In this document: positions 53,277 to 63,262 of the stretch, one piece after another | Numbering within the stretch: position 1 is the first letter of the stretch | Layout: every line of letters begins with the position of its first letter | DNA from: Bacteroidota bacterium | Lineage (GTDB): Bacteria > Bacteroidota > Bacteroidia > Chitinophagales > LD1 | Assembly: GCA_947475165.1 (NCBI GenBank) | Contig: CANJLD010000016.1 | Span: 29,574 to 93,573, forward strand | Length of the DNA: 64,000 nt | Direction of reading: 5' to 3' | Notes under the pieces: generated by a model | The model's database searches: none | The model's input: the letters and a program-made list of their open reading frames with translations, nothing else | What the model was told of the DNA's origin: nothing | Position numbers and translations under genes: made by a program

Positions 53277-56200
53277 ATGAAGAAAATTGCGATAACCTTT
53301 CTCTGTTTTATTTCTGTATTCATTTCTCAAAACACCTCGGCACAGCACTGCGCCAGCATGGAGGTTTTAAAAGCCCAATTGTTGAACGACCCCGGCTTTG
53401 CCGCCCGCAGGCAACAAATGGAAACTGAAACCAATCAGTTTGTAGCCAACTATCACCCCACCGGCAGCCGCGCTGTTATTACCATACCGGTAGTCATACA
53501 TATAGTAGGCAATGCTGCGGTGCAGGCAATAACCACCGCACAGATAAACGCACAAATGGACCGTCTCAATCTTGATTTCCGCAAACTGAATACTGATATA
53601 AGTTTAGTGCCATCGGTATGGCAAAGCATAGCGGCCGATTACGAAATTCAGTTCTGCCTCGCCAGCCGCGACCCTAACGGAAATGCCACCACCGGTATTA
53701 TCCGCAAAACAGTTACCGCCACTTCTTTCTCTACTAACGATAATGTAAAGCGCACCGCCAACGGTGGCGATGATGCCTGGCCGGTTTCTTCGTATTTAAA
53801 TCTTTGGGTTTGTAATTTAAGTGGAGGGGTGCTGGGCTATGCGCAGTTTCCCGGTGGCACCGCAGCTACCGATGGTGTGGTAATTACCTACACTGGTTTT
53901 GGAACTGGTGGCACCGCGCAAGCACCTTACAATAAAGGAAGAACAGCCACCCACGAAATTGGTCACTGGTTAAACCTCTACCACATTTGGGGCGATGACG
54001 GCAGCGGATGCAACGGAAGCGATAATGTTGGCGATACACCTAATCAGGGTTCAGAACATTATGGCTGTCCTTCGTTTCCATCTATCACTTGCAGCAACGC
54101 ACCCAATGGCGATATGTGGATGAACTATATGGATTACACCGATGATGCTTGTATGTATATGTTCACCACCGGACAAAAAACACGCAGTCTTGCTTTGTTT
54201 AACACCGGTGGCTCGCGAGCAGCTTTGCTCAACTCTTTGGGTTGTCAGTCTATTTCAACCCCACCGGTAGCCAACTTTACTGCCGATGCTGTAACCAGTT
54301 GCACCGGTATAATCAAGTTTACAGATTTAACTACCAACGCTCCCACCTCATGGGCATGGAACTTTGGCGATGGCGGAACAAGCAACACACAAAACCCAAC
54401 GCATTTGTATACAACTAACGGAACTTTCACCGTTACGCTTACTTCTACAAACTCTTTCGGCTCTAACACAAAAACGCTTACTAATTATATAACCATAAAC
54501 AAACCTGCAGCACCGGCAGCCAGCGATGTATCGCACTGCGGCACCGGCACGTTCACGCTTTCTACTTCAAGCACTAATCCGGTGGCATGGTTCGATTCTT
54601 CAGGAAATAAATTATCTGCGGCTAACCCGTTTACCACACCGGTGCTTACAAACACCACTACTTACTGGTTGCAGGATACCGTAGGCGGCACACAGTATCA
54701 TGTAGGTAAGCTCGATAACTCCGGCAGCGGTGGCTACTTAACTAACTCGGGCAGTAACTGGGCTACAGTGTTTAATGTAAACACTGCCTGTGTTTTGCAA
54801 TCGGTATATGTATATGCCGGTGCTGCGGGCAACAGAACTTTTGAATTGGAAACTTCGGGCGGAACTTTATTGCAATCAATAACCGTAAACGTGCCGAATG
54901 GTGGAAGCAGAATTACTCTTAACTTTAACTTACCGGTAGGCACCGGTCACAGGTTGGCTCTGTCAAGCGGCAGCACCATCAATTTGTACCGCAATAATGC
55001 AGGTGCCGCTTATCCATACACCGATGCAGGAGGCTATGTTAGCCTAACCGGAAACAACGCCAACAACGTTCCAACCTATTACTATTATTTCTACGACTGG
55101 ATTGTGCAGGGCGCAGGATGCGTATCGCAACGCAGACCGGTAACAGCTATTGTTAGCGCGGGATTAAATGCAACCCCAACAGTAACCAACGCCACCTGCG
55201 GCTCAAGCAACGGAGGCGCATCGGTAGCTATCTCGGGCGGAACACCAACTTATACTTACATCTGGAGCACCGGAGGCACCGGTGCATCGGTTTCTAATTT
55301 AGCTGCCGGCACTTATACCGTTACGGTGAACGATGCTAACTCCTGCTCGGGCACGGCTTCGGCAATTGTTGCCAGTGCTTCGTCTTTAGTTTCAACCAAA
55401 GCATCTACCAACATTACCTGCTTTGGCGGATATAACGGAACAGCTTCGGTAAACGTAGTGAGTGGAACTCCGAATTATACTTACTTGTGGAATAACCTCG
55501 CAAACAGTTCTGCCATAAACAACCTCACTGCAGGAAATTATTTTGTAACCATTACCGATGGCAGCAATTGCCAGCATGTAGATTCATTCGCCATTACTCA
55601 ACCTGCTGATATTGCTATACAGGTGACACCGAACAGCGCGCAATGCCATGGCGAAGCAAGCGGAGTAGTGAGCGCTTCTGCCACCGGTGGAAACTCCGGC
55701 TATAACTTCAACTGGTCTAACAGCACCAGCGGAACAAGCACCGGTAGCCTTGCCGCAGGAAACTATGCGGTTACCGTAATCGATGCAAACAATTGTTCAT
55801 CATCCACCACATTTATTATTGATGAGCCAACGTCTATTACTACCAATACTACTTCTACATCTATAAGTTGTTTTGGAGAAAGCAGCGGCACCGCAAACGT
55901 TATTCCATCGGGCGGTATAGGAAGCTTTACTTATTTATGGTGCAATGGAAATACCACGCACAATGCTTCGGCATTAAGCGCGGGAGTATGTGCCGTAACA
56001 GTTACCGATGATAACGGATGCACCGCAACTGCAAGCGTTACTATTCAGCAGCCTGCACCAATGCAATTGACAACTTCCACCACCAACGGAAACGCCTGGG
56101 TAGATACGGTTACCGGTGGTGTAGCACCGTTTACTTATTTATGGAGCAACGGAGCCACCATGCAAAGCATGTCCGGTTTGTCTTCGGGAATTTATACAGT

Positions 56201-56519
56201 TACCGTGACCGATAACAATGGCTGCACCGCAGCAACCAGCGTTACCGTAATTGGAACCGGTATCCATTCAGCAGCCAGCGAAATTACCTTCAGCATTTTC
56301 CCTAACCCCGCCACCAGCGAAATGGTATTGACACTCGCAGATATAAATGCAGCCACCACTATTGAAGTAAGAAATGTTTTAGGTCAATCGTTGTTGAGCA
56401 GAAATATTAGCAGCACACAAACCAGAATTGATTTGTCGGCTTTCGCCAACGGTGTATACTTTGTAGAAGTAAAACAAGATGGCAAGAAAGCGGTGAGACA
56501 GGTTGTGGTAAGTAAGTAG
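53277..56519 (+). CDS. M43-family metalloprotease with PKD and SprB repeats and T9SS sorting domain
   Basis: A secreted protease of about 1080 residues. The ATG at 53277 begins the signal peptide (MKKIAITFLCFISVFISQNTSAQ); a TTG at 53256 is less likely. The zinc site HEIGHWLNLYH (H226, E227, H230, H236) and the Met-turn MNYMDYTDD mark a pappalysin/cytophagalysin (M43) metzincin. Then come a PKD domain (WAWNFGDGGTSNTQNPTHLY, about 355-415), an Ig-like domain, and four SprB-type repeats at about 640-990 (TCGSSNGGASVAISGGTPTYTYIWSTG... LAAGTYTVTVNDANSCSGTA). A type-A sorting domain is at about 1005-1080 (FSIFPNPATSEMVLTL... VYFVEVKQDGKKAVRQVVVSK). It probably degrades external protein after T9SS export and PorU cleavage. 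Confidence 0.92.
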   Translation: MKKIAITFLCFISVFISQNTSAQHCASMEVLKAQLLNDPGFAARRQQMETETNQFVANYHPTGSRAVITIPVVIHIVGNAAVQAITTAQINAQMDRLNLDFRKLNTDISLVPSVWQSIAADYEIQFCLASRDPNGNATTGIIRKTVTATSFSTNDNVKRTANGGDDAWPVSSYLNLWVCNLSGGVLGYAQFPGGTAATDGVVITYTGFGTGGTAQAPYNKGRTATHEIGHWLNLYHIWGDDGSGCNGSDNVGDTPNQGSEHYGCPSFPSITCSNAPNGDMWMNYMDYTDDACMYMFTTGQKTRSLALFNTGGSRAALLNSLGCQSISTPPVANFTADAVTSCTGIIKFTDLTTNAPTSWAWNFGDGGTSNTQNPTHLYTTNGTFTVTLTSTNSFGSNTKTLTNYITINKPAAPAASDVSHCGTGTFTLSTSSTNPVAWFDSSGNKLSAANPFTTPVLTNTTTYWLQDTVGGTQYHVGKLDNSGSGGYLTNSGSNWATVFNVNTACVLQSVYVYAGAAGNRTFELETSGGTLLQSITVNVPNGGSRITLNFNLPVGTGHRLALSSGSTINLYRNNAGAAYPYTDAGGYVSLTGNNANNVPTYYYYFYDWIVQGAGCVSQRRPVTAIVSAGLNATPTVTNATCGSSNGGASVAISGGTPTYTYIWSTGGTGASVSNLAAGTYTVTVNDANSCSGTASAIVASASSLVSTKASTNITCFGGYNGTASVNVVSGTPNYTYLWNNLANSSAINNLTAGNYFVTITDGSNCQHVDSFAITQPADIAIQVTPNSAQCHGEASGVVSASATGGNSGYNFNWSNSTSGTSTGSLAAGNYAVTVIDANNCSSSTTFIIDEPTSITTNTTSTSISCFGESSGTANVIPSGGIGSFTYLWCNGNTTHNASALSAGVCAVTVTDDNGCTATASVTIQQPAPMQLTTSTTNGNAWVDTVTGGVAPFTYLWSNGATMQSMSGLSSGIYTVTVTDNNGCTAATSVTVIGTGIHSAASEITFSIFPNPATSEMVLTLADINAATTIEVRNVLGQSLLSRNISSTQTRIDLSAFANGVYFVEVKQDGKKAVRQVVVSK

Positions 56520-56522
56520 CTA

Positions 56523-57602
56523 TTATCTGAAACTCGGACAATAAACTTTATTGTTTCCGAAATGCTTGAAGAAACTTCCGGTATGCACTATAGAAATTTC
56601 AGGGCCGCCATTGGCTTTGCTGGCATTCACTAATCTTGAAAGGGTAATATCGTAACTCAGCAGAATACGTGTTGTTTTAAATTGATAACCTGCAAGCGGA
56701 GCAAGCGCATCTTTGCCACGGTAATACAGCCCCACATAAATAGTGTTATCCGCCCCCGATGATTTTACTTTATAAAATCCGTAACCAAGCATGGCACCGG
56801 CAACAATCTCCTGCGCTTTTTTTTCATAACCGTAATAACCATTTACAACAAGCGACAGCCTCTCGTTAATTGTATACGTTACTCCTGCACTTGCCTGATA
56901 ACGCAAGCCCAATCGCTCCGTTGTTCCTAGAAAAGAATGTTTAGGTCTTGTAAGATGCAGCATGGAAAAACCAAAATCTAATTTCACCTGATTGTGAACC
57001 TGTGCTGCAAAATTTATTCCTGCGCCTAAATCAATCATTTGAAAATTTTCGTTCTGCACCGGCTCGTTGTTGGGCAGCGAAGTATTAAATCCGTCATCGT
57101 CCACCCATTGGTTGTTAAAATAAAACCTTGAGAAATCAACCGAACGGATAATGTAGCTGAAGCCCACACCGGTAGATAAAACATAACGATGGTCTTTATC
57201 AAATGCCTGATGATAAGCTCCGCTTAAACCGAATCTGCGATAGAGCAATCTTCCGTCACCGGCCTGGTCGTTTACAAAATTCATTCCTAAACCAAACCAG
57301 GCCGTTTTCAGTTTGCGCTCGCCAAAACTAAAATCAACAAAAGGCGATTCGGTGTGATAATTATAAATGGTGTTTGAAATAGCAAAGGGCCACTGCGCTT
57401 TAAAGTTGAAACCAACACGATAGTTGCCTTCATAATTTCCGGTCTGTGCAGGATTCAGAATTAAAGGATTAGTAAAGAATTGGGTGAAGTGAATGTCTTG
57501 CGACCACAGACGATTGACCATTGACCATTGCAAAATCAGAAACAGCGCAATAAATTTTATGCGCGCCAATGGTCGGTGGTCAATCGTCAATCGTCTTCTC
57601 AT
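56523..57602 (-). CDS. PorP/SprF-family protein coupled to a type-B T9SS cargo gene
   Basis: A 359-residue PorP/SprF barrel protein. Motifs are QDIHFTQFFTNPLILNPAQTGNYEGNYRVGFNFKAQW after the signal peptide and TTRILLSYDITLSRLVNASKANGGPEISI near the end. The ATG (57600-57602) overlaps the stop of the upstream cargo gene as ATGA, which supports this start despite an odd N-terminus (RRRLTIDHRPLARIKFIALFLILQWSMVNRLWSQ). That N-terminus is encoded by short GATTGACCATTGACC-type repeats. SprF-like proteins are needed for secretion of the type-B cargo encoded next to them, and this pair matches that arrangement. Confidence 0.9.
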   Translation of the reverse strand: MRRRLTIDHRPLARIKFIALFLILQWSMVNRLWSQDIHFTQFFTNPLILNPAQTGNYEGNYRVGFNFKAQWPFAISNTIYNYHTESPFVDFSFGERKLKTAWFGLGMNFVNDQAGDGRLLYRRFGLSGAYHQAFDKDHRYVLSTGVGFSYIIRSVDFSRFYFNNQWVDDDGFNTSLPNNEPVQNENFQMIDLGAGINFAAQVHNQVKLDFGFSMLHLTRPKHSFLGTTERLGLRYQASAGVTYTINERLSLVVNGYYGYEKKAQEIVAGAMLGYGFYKVKSSGADNTIYVGLYYRGKDALAPLAGYQFKTTRILLSYDITLSRLVNASKANGGPEISIVHTGSFFKHFGNNKVYCPSFR

Positions 57603-60600
57603 CTCAGCAAGGTTATATTTCCTTTCAGCGGAACAATTTTACCATCCACCAATTTGGCCTCTACAGCATAAGTGTAAACTTCCATTTCCTGCAACACACC
57701 TTTATAAATTCCATTCCAGCCAATATTTTTATCGTGCGTTTCAAAAACTTTTTCGCCCCACCGGTTATAAATTCTAAAAACCAATTCAACAATTCCTCTG
57801 CCTTCTACTTTCACTACATCATTAATACCGTCACCGTTCGGAGAAAAAGCATTTGGCACGCCCACTAAACCATTAAACGAAATGAAAATATTCTTGCATA
57901 TAGTATCTGCACAGGCATCATTCGAAGCTTCAAGGCAAACGGTCATAGAATAAAGACTTTCATAAGCATGTACCGGGTTTTCATCGGTGCTACTATCACC
58001 ATCTCCAAACTGCCAAAGCAGATTTTGATAAGCAAAACTGTGATTGATAAACTGCACCGGTGCTTCAAATTTGAAAGTATCGCCTTGTGTAGTGAAGTCG
58101 GCAATAGGCTGTGCGTGAACAATAACATCGTGGGTTGCCGAAGCAGTTACATCGCATGTAGATGAATCAACAATGGTAAGCATTATCGTTTTGTTGCCGA
58201 TTTGATTGTAAGCATGGGAAGGAGAGTATTGAGTAGAAGCTCCGCCATCGCCAAAGTTCCACACAAAATTAGCATTCGGGTTACTTAGGTTAACCAGTTG
58301 CACCGGTGTGCCTGCGCAAACATTTTCCACAGTAAAATCTACAAACACATTTGGCAACAGCGTTACGTTCTTTGAAATGGTATCAAGCGGGTGACACCGG
58401 TTAGTATCTTGAACTATTAGTGTAATAGTATAAGTAGCAGGAATAGTGTAAGAATGATTTTCGTTTTGCTGAGTGGAAGTGGTTCCGTCACTAAAATCCC
58501 AAAGGTAATTCAACGCATTCGTACTTGTGTTCACCAAATCGACTACAAGATTCGAATCGCAATCGTTCAGAATGTTCAGGTTAAAATCAGCATGGACCGA
58601 ATCATCAATCACGGTAATTTGTGCAAAGGCAGAATCAGCACCCACGCACGCATTACTATCAAGAGCGACAACAACAACATTAAATGTGTCGGTGCTGTTG
58701 TAGGTATGAAATGCAGTATCACCGGTAATGGAATTTCCATCACCAAAATACCAGGTAAAATCTGTAGAAAGCAAAACAGAGTTGCCGATAAACTCAGCAG
58801 TAAACGGCAAGCATCCACCGGTGTCGGGAATAGTAATAGAAACGTTCAAGGGCAATAAACTGATAACTATTTGTGCTGTGTCGAGCGGTTTGCAAAACAT
58901 TGCCGCATCGGTTAAATAATGTGTAATAGTAAACAAACCGGCTGTGTTGTAAACGTGATAAGCTGTATCAGTATTTGCAGAAGGTGTTCCATCACCCCAA
59001 TCCCAAATTTCTGAATCTTCTCCTTGATAGGTTGACCAAACATTTACCTGTACCGAATCGCATCCAAAAAATGTTCTGCTGAAATTAAAATCTGCCTTTG
59101 CCGAAGAATCAATCGTTACGATATTTGCATAAGCGGTGTCAGCAATGTTGCAGGAGTTGGAATCAACTACAATTAATTGCACATGAAAAGAATCTGGCGT
59201 GGTGTAAGTATGTGTGTTAGCGGCAAGAATAGAAGAACTGCTATCGCCAAAATCCCAATAGTAAGTGGAAGTAGGAATAAACGGTGCATTCAAATTTACA
59301 GTAAGCGGAATACAGCCACCGGTGCTACTTGCAGTAAATGTTGCATCCACCTGTTGCGGAATTGTAACCTGACTTGTGAATGTTTGCGCTAAGCTACATC
59401 TGGTAGTATCTGTAACAATCAAGGTTATGTTATACGTTCCGGCATTTGCGTAAACATGTGAAATTGAATCTGTGTTGTAAGTGCTACCGTCACCCATATT
59501 CCATGAATAGGCCGCAGACTGATAACTCACACTGCTCAAATTTATTTGATTGTTAAAGCAGTCAATAAAAAGATTGGGAAGAAAATTGGCAACTATCGAA
59601 TCATCGCTTACCACTACATCAAGATATGCGGTATCAGCAATATTGCACGAATTGGAATCTACGCCAATCAACATTACCTGATAGGTTCCCGTATCTGTAT
59701 AAACATGTACCGGGTTTACGAGGGTTGAAATAGTTCCGTCACCAAAATACCATTGGTGCGATTGAACATTGTTAAGCGTTGCTTGAAACTGTACCGTAAG
59801 CGGCACACAACCGGTGGCTCTTGGCGATGCATCAATTAAAACATGCGCTCCGGAAAGATTAAAAGCAATCTTTAAACCTAACTCATTGCAATTGGTGTTT
59901 TGATTATTTGGCGACCACACTCCGGTTGTTGTTGGCGTTTGCGCATAGCCTGCACTATTTCCGCAACCGGCACACATGGCTTCATACATCACTCCTCGCT
60001 TATCAAAGCGGCTGGTTCCTCCATCCACGTGTTCAATACCTCCATTCGCCCCAAAGTAAGAACCATACAATATGTTTTGCGCATTCTTCGAAAGTACGAA
60101 AAAATAAAAATCCGTTCCGTCAGTAGTGGTTTGCATGGCATCAGCCGTAAGTGGCATGTTAAACATGTCGTTCTGAAAATTGGGAAATGAAGTGCTGTTG
60201 GTTCCCCAACCTGCCACATAAACATTCTCGCAGGTATCTACCAAAAACGCGGTAGGTGAAATATTTGGTGCACCAATTCCGCTTCCAAAAACGGTGGAGT
60301 AAAAAATAGAATTAAGCGCAGGATTTATCTTAGTAATAAACTGCCCGCTGTTTGGGTTTGAATAAGGCGCATTTTGTACAGGATACGTACCGGTTGTTTG
60401 CCCCACGAAATACACATTGTTCTGCGCATCGAGTTTCACAAAATATAGTTGGTCGTCACCTCCGGTGCCAATGTAAGAGGAACTCAATAACTGTGTTCCA
60501 GTTGCATTTATCTGCGCAACAAAACCATCATACTGTCCGCCTTGATAAGTTGTGTGAAGCGAGCCGTTAACAGTCGGGAAATTATTACTCATCGTTCCTC

Positions 60601-62134
60601 CGGCTACATACAATGTTCCTGCAGGTCCAATATCCAACGAGTAACAGGCATCATCTGTAGATCCGCCCAAATACGTGCTCCAAATAATAGCAGAACAATT
60701 GTTGCTTAACTTAAACGCGCAGCCATCCTGCACACCACCAAATGCAGCCTGCACAGCACCGGCTGTTGTTGGAAAATCTGCAGACTGTGTACAACTTGCC
60801 ACATAAATATCGTTGGCAACATCCACATTTATTTCACCACGGTTTTGGTCACCATAATTTCTTTTCAAATTTCCTGAACTGAACTCCTGCGGGTCGTAAT
60901 TTATTCCATCCATACCGATGCCGCCAACATAAGTTGAACCGAGCAGAGCAGTGCCTGTGGAATTTAATATTGTTACCACAATATCGCCTCCGCCATTGTA
61001 TGAATTATCGTAAGCATTTGCTGTGACAGGATAGTTAGCGGAATAACTCACCCCATAAATTGCCAAATTACCTTGCGGATCAACTACAAGAGAATGGGGA
61101 GTTTCATTATCATTCCCGCCAATGTAGGTGGAGTAAAGCAACTGAGTTCCATTGGCATTGAATTTCGAAATACCCATATCGCACGAGAAGCCAATTCCAT
61201 TTCCATTACCCGCATTGCCACCGGTGCCACCACCATACACAGATTGAAAAGCACCAACAGTTGTTGGATAAACTGAACCGGCTGGTGCTTCACCATTCAC
61301 ATATCCGCCTACATACATATTCTCTTGTAAATCGTAAGTAGCGGTGTAGCCCCAGTTATCGGAAGCAGAACCGGTGTAAGTTGAAAAAACTATAGTAGGG
61401 TCAATGACAAGCGGGAAATTTTTGTCGTAGCCATCAGGAAAATCGAAACTCAGTTCACCTGCTTTTAGAACAAAATTGCATTTTACTTCCTTTTTAAATC
61501 CATTTATTGTCTGATAAGCAAATGGTTTTTCTTCCACCACATTGCCAACAGAAGTTTTAATGCGCAACTCACCATCGCTAATTTTCAATTCACCAACTCC
61601 AGAATAATGAAGCTTAATTTTGGAAGCATCTGCGTTTGCCTTTACAATCCAATCGTATTTTAGTTGACGGCTTTGTTTTGTATAAACCATCAAATCAATT
61701 CCATCATATACATCTGAATAATTTACCTGCGGATAAATGCGCACGCCCGATGCCCAATAGTTCGGGTCGTTTCCCAAATAATAATTCGCATAATCTGAAA
61801 ATGAATTTTCTCCTTTTAAAACAGGATTCAGGTTTGCGCCAATAAATTCTTCTTTAAAAGCATGTCCATGAACAATTACCTGTTGGCTATTACCGGGATG
61901 TTCAATCTTTGCCAGGTCTTCTGCCGATTGGAGGAAAAAGTAAAATGCATTTTTCTCCAACAATAATTTTCCGTTGGGAATATCTGTACGGAAATAAATT
62001 TTTTCGTTCCACTGACCTTTGTTTTCTGCAAACCGAAGTTGTTCGGGGCGTGGTAATGATACAGCCGTACTTTGTGCTGAAACACGCAACTCTAAAAACA
62101 AAACAAGATTCAGGAAGAATAGAAATTGTTTCAC
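57599..62134 (-). CDS. Giant T9SS type-B cargo protein with SBBP and PKD repeats
   Basis: A 1511-residue secreted or surface protein. The signal peptide is KQFLFFLNLVLFLELRVSAQ. About 30-250 is a beta-rich N-terminal domain (FAENKGQWNEKIYFRTDIPNG, DUF7948-like). About 300-700 carries SBBP/beta-propeller-like repeats (GTQLLYSTYIGG, GTALLGSTYVGG, SAIIWSTYLGG, GTQLLSSSYIG). About 800-1410 contains a row of PKD domains (HQWYFGDGT, YSWNMGDGS, YYWDFGDSS, WDWGDGT, WYFGDGN, YLWDFSDGT, FVWNFGDGG, LLWQFGDGD). The end, about 1415-1511 (VPNAFSPNGDGINDVVKV... RIYNRWGEKVFET... ITLLR), is a gliding-motility-associated (CHU_C) type-B sorting domain. It is followed by its PorP/SprF partner with a 4-base overlap. 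SprB-like adhesin function is an inference. Confidence 0.92.
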   Translation of the reverse strand: MKQFLFFLNLVLFLELRVSAQSTAVSLPRPEQLRFAENKGQWNEKIYFRTDIPNGKLLLEKNAFYFFLQSAEDLAKIEHPGNSQQVIVHGHAFKEEFIGANLNPVLKGENSFSDYANYYLGNDPNYWASGVRIYPQVNYSDVYDGIDLMVYTKQSRQLKYDWIVKANADASKIKLHYSGVGELKISDGELRIKTSVGNVVEEKPFAYQTINGFKKEVKCNFVLKAGELSFDFPDGYDKNFPLVIDPTIVFSTYTGSASDNWGYTATYDLQENMYVGGYVNGEAPAGSVYPTTVGAFQSVYGGGTGGNAGNGNGIGFSCDMGISKFNANGTQLLYSTYIGGNDNETPHSLVVDPQGNLAIYGVSYSANYPVTANAYDNSYNGGGDIVVTILNSTGTALLGSTYVGGIGMDGINYDPQEFSSGNLKRNYGDQNRGEINVDVANDIYVASCTQSADFPTTAGAVQAAFGGVQDGCAFKLSNNCSAIIWSTYLGGSTDDACYSLDIGPAGTLYVAGGTMSNNFPTVNGSLHTTYQGGQYDGFVAQINATGTQLLSSSYIGTGGDDQLYFVKLDAQNNVYFVGQTTGTYPVQNAPYSNPNSGQFITKINPALNSIFYSTVFGSGIGAPNISPTAFLVDTCENVYVAGWGTNSTSFPNFQNDMFNMPLTADAMQTTTDGTDFYFFVLSKNAQNILYGSYFGANGGIEHVDGGTSRFDKRGVMYEAMCAGCGNSAGYAQTPTTTGVWSPNNQNTNCNELGLKIAFNLSGAHVLIDASPRATGCVPLTVQFQATLNNVQSHQWYFGDGTISTLVNPVHVYTDTGTYQVMLIGVDSNSCNIADTAYLDVVVSDDSIVANFLPNLFIDCFNNQINLSSVSYQSAAYSWNMGDGSTYNTDSISHVYANAGTYNITLIVTDTTRCSLAQTFTSQVTIPQQVDATFTASSTGGCIPLTVNLNAPFIPTSTYYWDFGDSSSSILAANTHTYTTPDSFHVQLIVVDSNSCNIADTAYANIVTIDSSAKADFNFSRTFFGCDSVQVNVWSTYQGEDSEIWDWGDGTPSANTDTAYHVYNTAGLFTITHYLTDAAMFCKPLDTAQIVISLLPLNVSITIPDTGGCLPFTAEFIGNSVLLSTDFTWYFGDGNSITGDTAFHTYNSTDTFNVVVVALDSNACVGADSAFAQITVIDDSVHADFNLNILNDCDSNLVVDLVNTSTNALNYLWDFSDGTTSTQQNENHSYTIPATYTITLIVQDTNRCHPLDTISKNVTLLPNVFVDFTVENVCAGTPVQLVNLSNPNANFVWNFGDGGASTQYSPSHAYNQIGNKTIMLTIVDSSTCDVTASATHDVIVHAQPIADFTTQGDTFKFEAPVQFINHSFAYQNLLWQFGDGDSSTDENPVHAYESLYSMTVCLEASNDACADTICKNIFISFNGLVGVPNAFSPNGDGINDVVKVEGRGIVELVFRIYNRWGEKVFETHDKNIGWNGIYKGVLQEMEVYTYAVEAKLVDGKIVPLKGNITLLR

Positions 62135-62200
62135 GGCTATACTTATAGCCTTAAAGATAGCTAAAAATGAATTTGAGTTGTTTTTCTACAAAAAAAATGC

Positions 62201-62353
62201 TTAAGCACCAACTAATTGCTGTACTTCTTTTTCCTGCAATAGCTCGTTGAGCATCTCTTCTATGTCAACCAAGAAATGATTGTTATCGGTGCGAAGTATA
62301 ATCTCTTTGCTCTTCATTAACATTTCGTAAGCTAGTTTTTTACGCTTAGTTTC
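62201..62353 (-). pseudogene. In-frame 3' remnant of the interrupted TPR gene
   Basis: Directly after the TAA at 62354-62356 the same frame stays open for 50 codons to TAA 62201-62203. It encodes ETKRKKLAYEMLMKSKEII, which completes the last TPR unit as its second helix, and then an acidic amphipathic helix (HFLVDIEEMLNELLQEKEV). Internal ATGs exist, but no ribosome-binding site is evident. Confidence 0.55.
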
Positions 62354-63133
62354 TTAGTAAACCAACGACAGATTATAATACGAAGTGCCGATGTGTTCCG
62401 GTGTTCCAAACTTCAACCGCATATCGAGCGATTTTTCGAGATAGTATTCTGCAAGTGCGTAATCTTTCAAATTAATATAACAGGTGCCGAGATTACTATA
62501 ACCGGAAGCCATATTTGCCAAATCAAAACGTTCCTCGTAAATATCAACTGCTAGTTTGTAGTACCGCAACGCCTCTTTAATATTATCAATATTGATATAC
62601 ACATTGCCCAAACCCATCAAGCAAGAAGCTCTATAAATTAAATGCGCCTTGTCATCAAGCAAAGTAATTGCCTGCTCTAAATATTCAATCGCTTTTTGGT
62701 GGTCGCGTTCTGCCAATTCCTCATTCATGGCTAAAGATATAAGCGTATCTGCCTTAATAGTTGCAAGATCAGGCTTATCAGGAGTAAGAGCTTGTAAGGC
62801 AAGTTGCAACTGTTCTTTTGCAATTTCATAATCGCCCTTGTTTGCATGGCAATGGCCAACTAACCAATGGTGCCGAGCTAATATGTTCTGATGCTCTGTA
62901 TCTTTAAACTTCGAAATAACCTTCGAAGAGTTTTCAATTACAAAGTTGTTATTGGAATGAAAATGAAACTCAGCCAGACTAGAATTCAATTCTAAGTGCA
63001 GAACTATTTCTTCATCGGTTGAGTTGGCATAATCGTTTTGCAACATGTGCAAATGCTCAAGCGCGTGAATGTTGTTGCGCTGTATCAACTCGCGGTTAGT
63101 ATATAATAATTTTAAAAGTTGTGGGGTATTCAT
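62354..63133 (-). CDS. TPR-repeat protein, truncated by an in-frame stop
   Basis: A 259-residue protein without a signal peptide, made of TPR units. Clear ones are ILARHHWLVGHCHANKGDYEIAKEQLQLALQAL, ASCLMGLGNVYINIDNIKEALRYYKLAVDIY and ASGYSNLGTCYINLKDYALAEYYLEKSLDM. The last unit breaks at GTSYYNLSLVY-stop, halfway through a 34-residue TPR, and the missing half follows in the same frame (62201-62353). A single base change from AAA, CAA or GAA to TAA would explain it. TPR proteins are protein-binding scaffolds, and the partner is unknown. The truncated protein may still fold. Confidence 0.8.
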   Translation of the reverse strand: MNTPQLLKLLYTNRELIQRNNIHALEHLHMLQNDYANSTDEEIVLHLELNSSLAEFHFHSNNNFVIENSSKVISKFKDTEHQNILARHHWLVGHCHANKGDYEIAKEQLQLALQALTPDKPDLATIKADTLISLAMNEELAERDHQKAIEYLEQAITLLDDKAHLIYRASCLMGLGNVYINIDNIKEALRYYKLAVDIYEERFDLANMASGYSNLGTCYINLKDYALAEYYLEKSLDMRLKFGTPEHIGTSYYNLSLVY

Positions 63134-63189
63134 AACAGGTTATCGCAGGTAAACATTAAATCAAAAATAAATACGTATCGAAACTAATG

Positions 63190-63219
63190 AAAGCGTCCCG
63201 CTAATTAGCGGGACGCTTT
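63190..63219. terminator. Perfect inverted repeat between the acyl-CoA dehydrogenase and TPR genes
   Basis: The 15-bp arms AAAGCGTCCCGCTAA (63190-63204) and TTAGCGGGACGCTTT (63205-63219) are perfectly complementary, with a loop taken from the central TAATTA. It lies 43 bases past the acyl-CoA dehydrogenase stop, so it most likely ends that transcript. Confidence 0.8.
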
Positions 63220-63262
63220 TAAAATTATCTACTCTTGTAGAAAGAGTGTCTAAAAACAGAAC

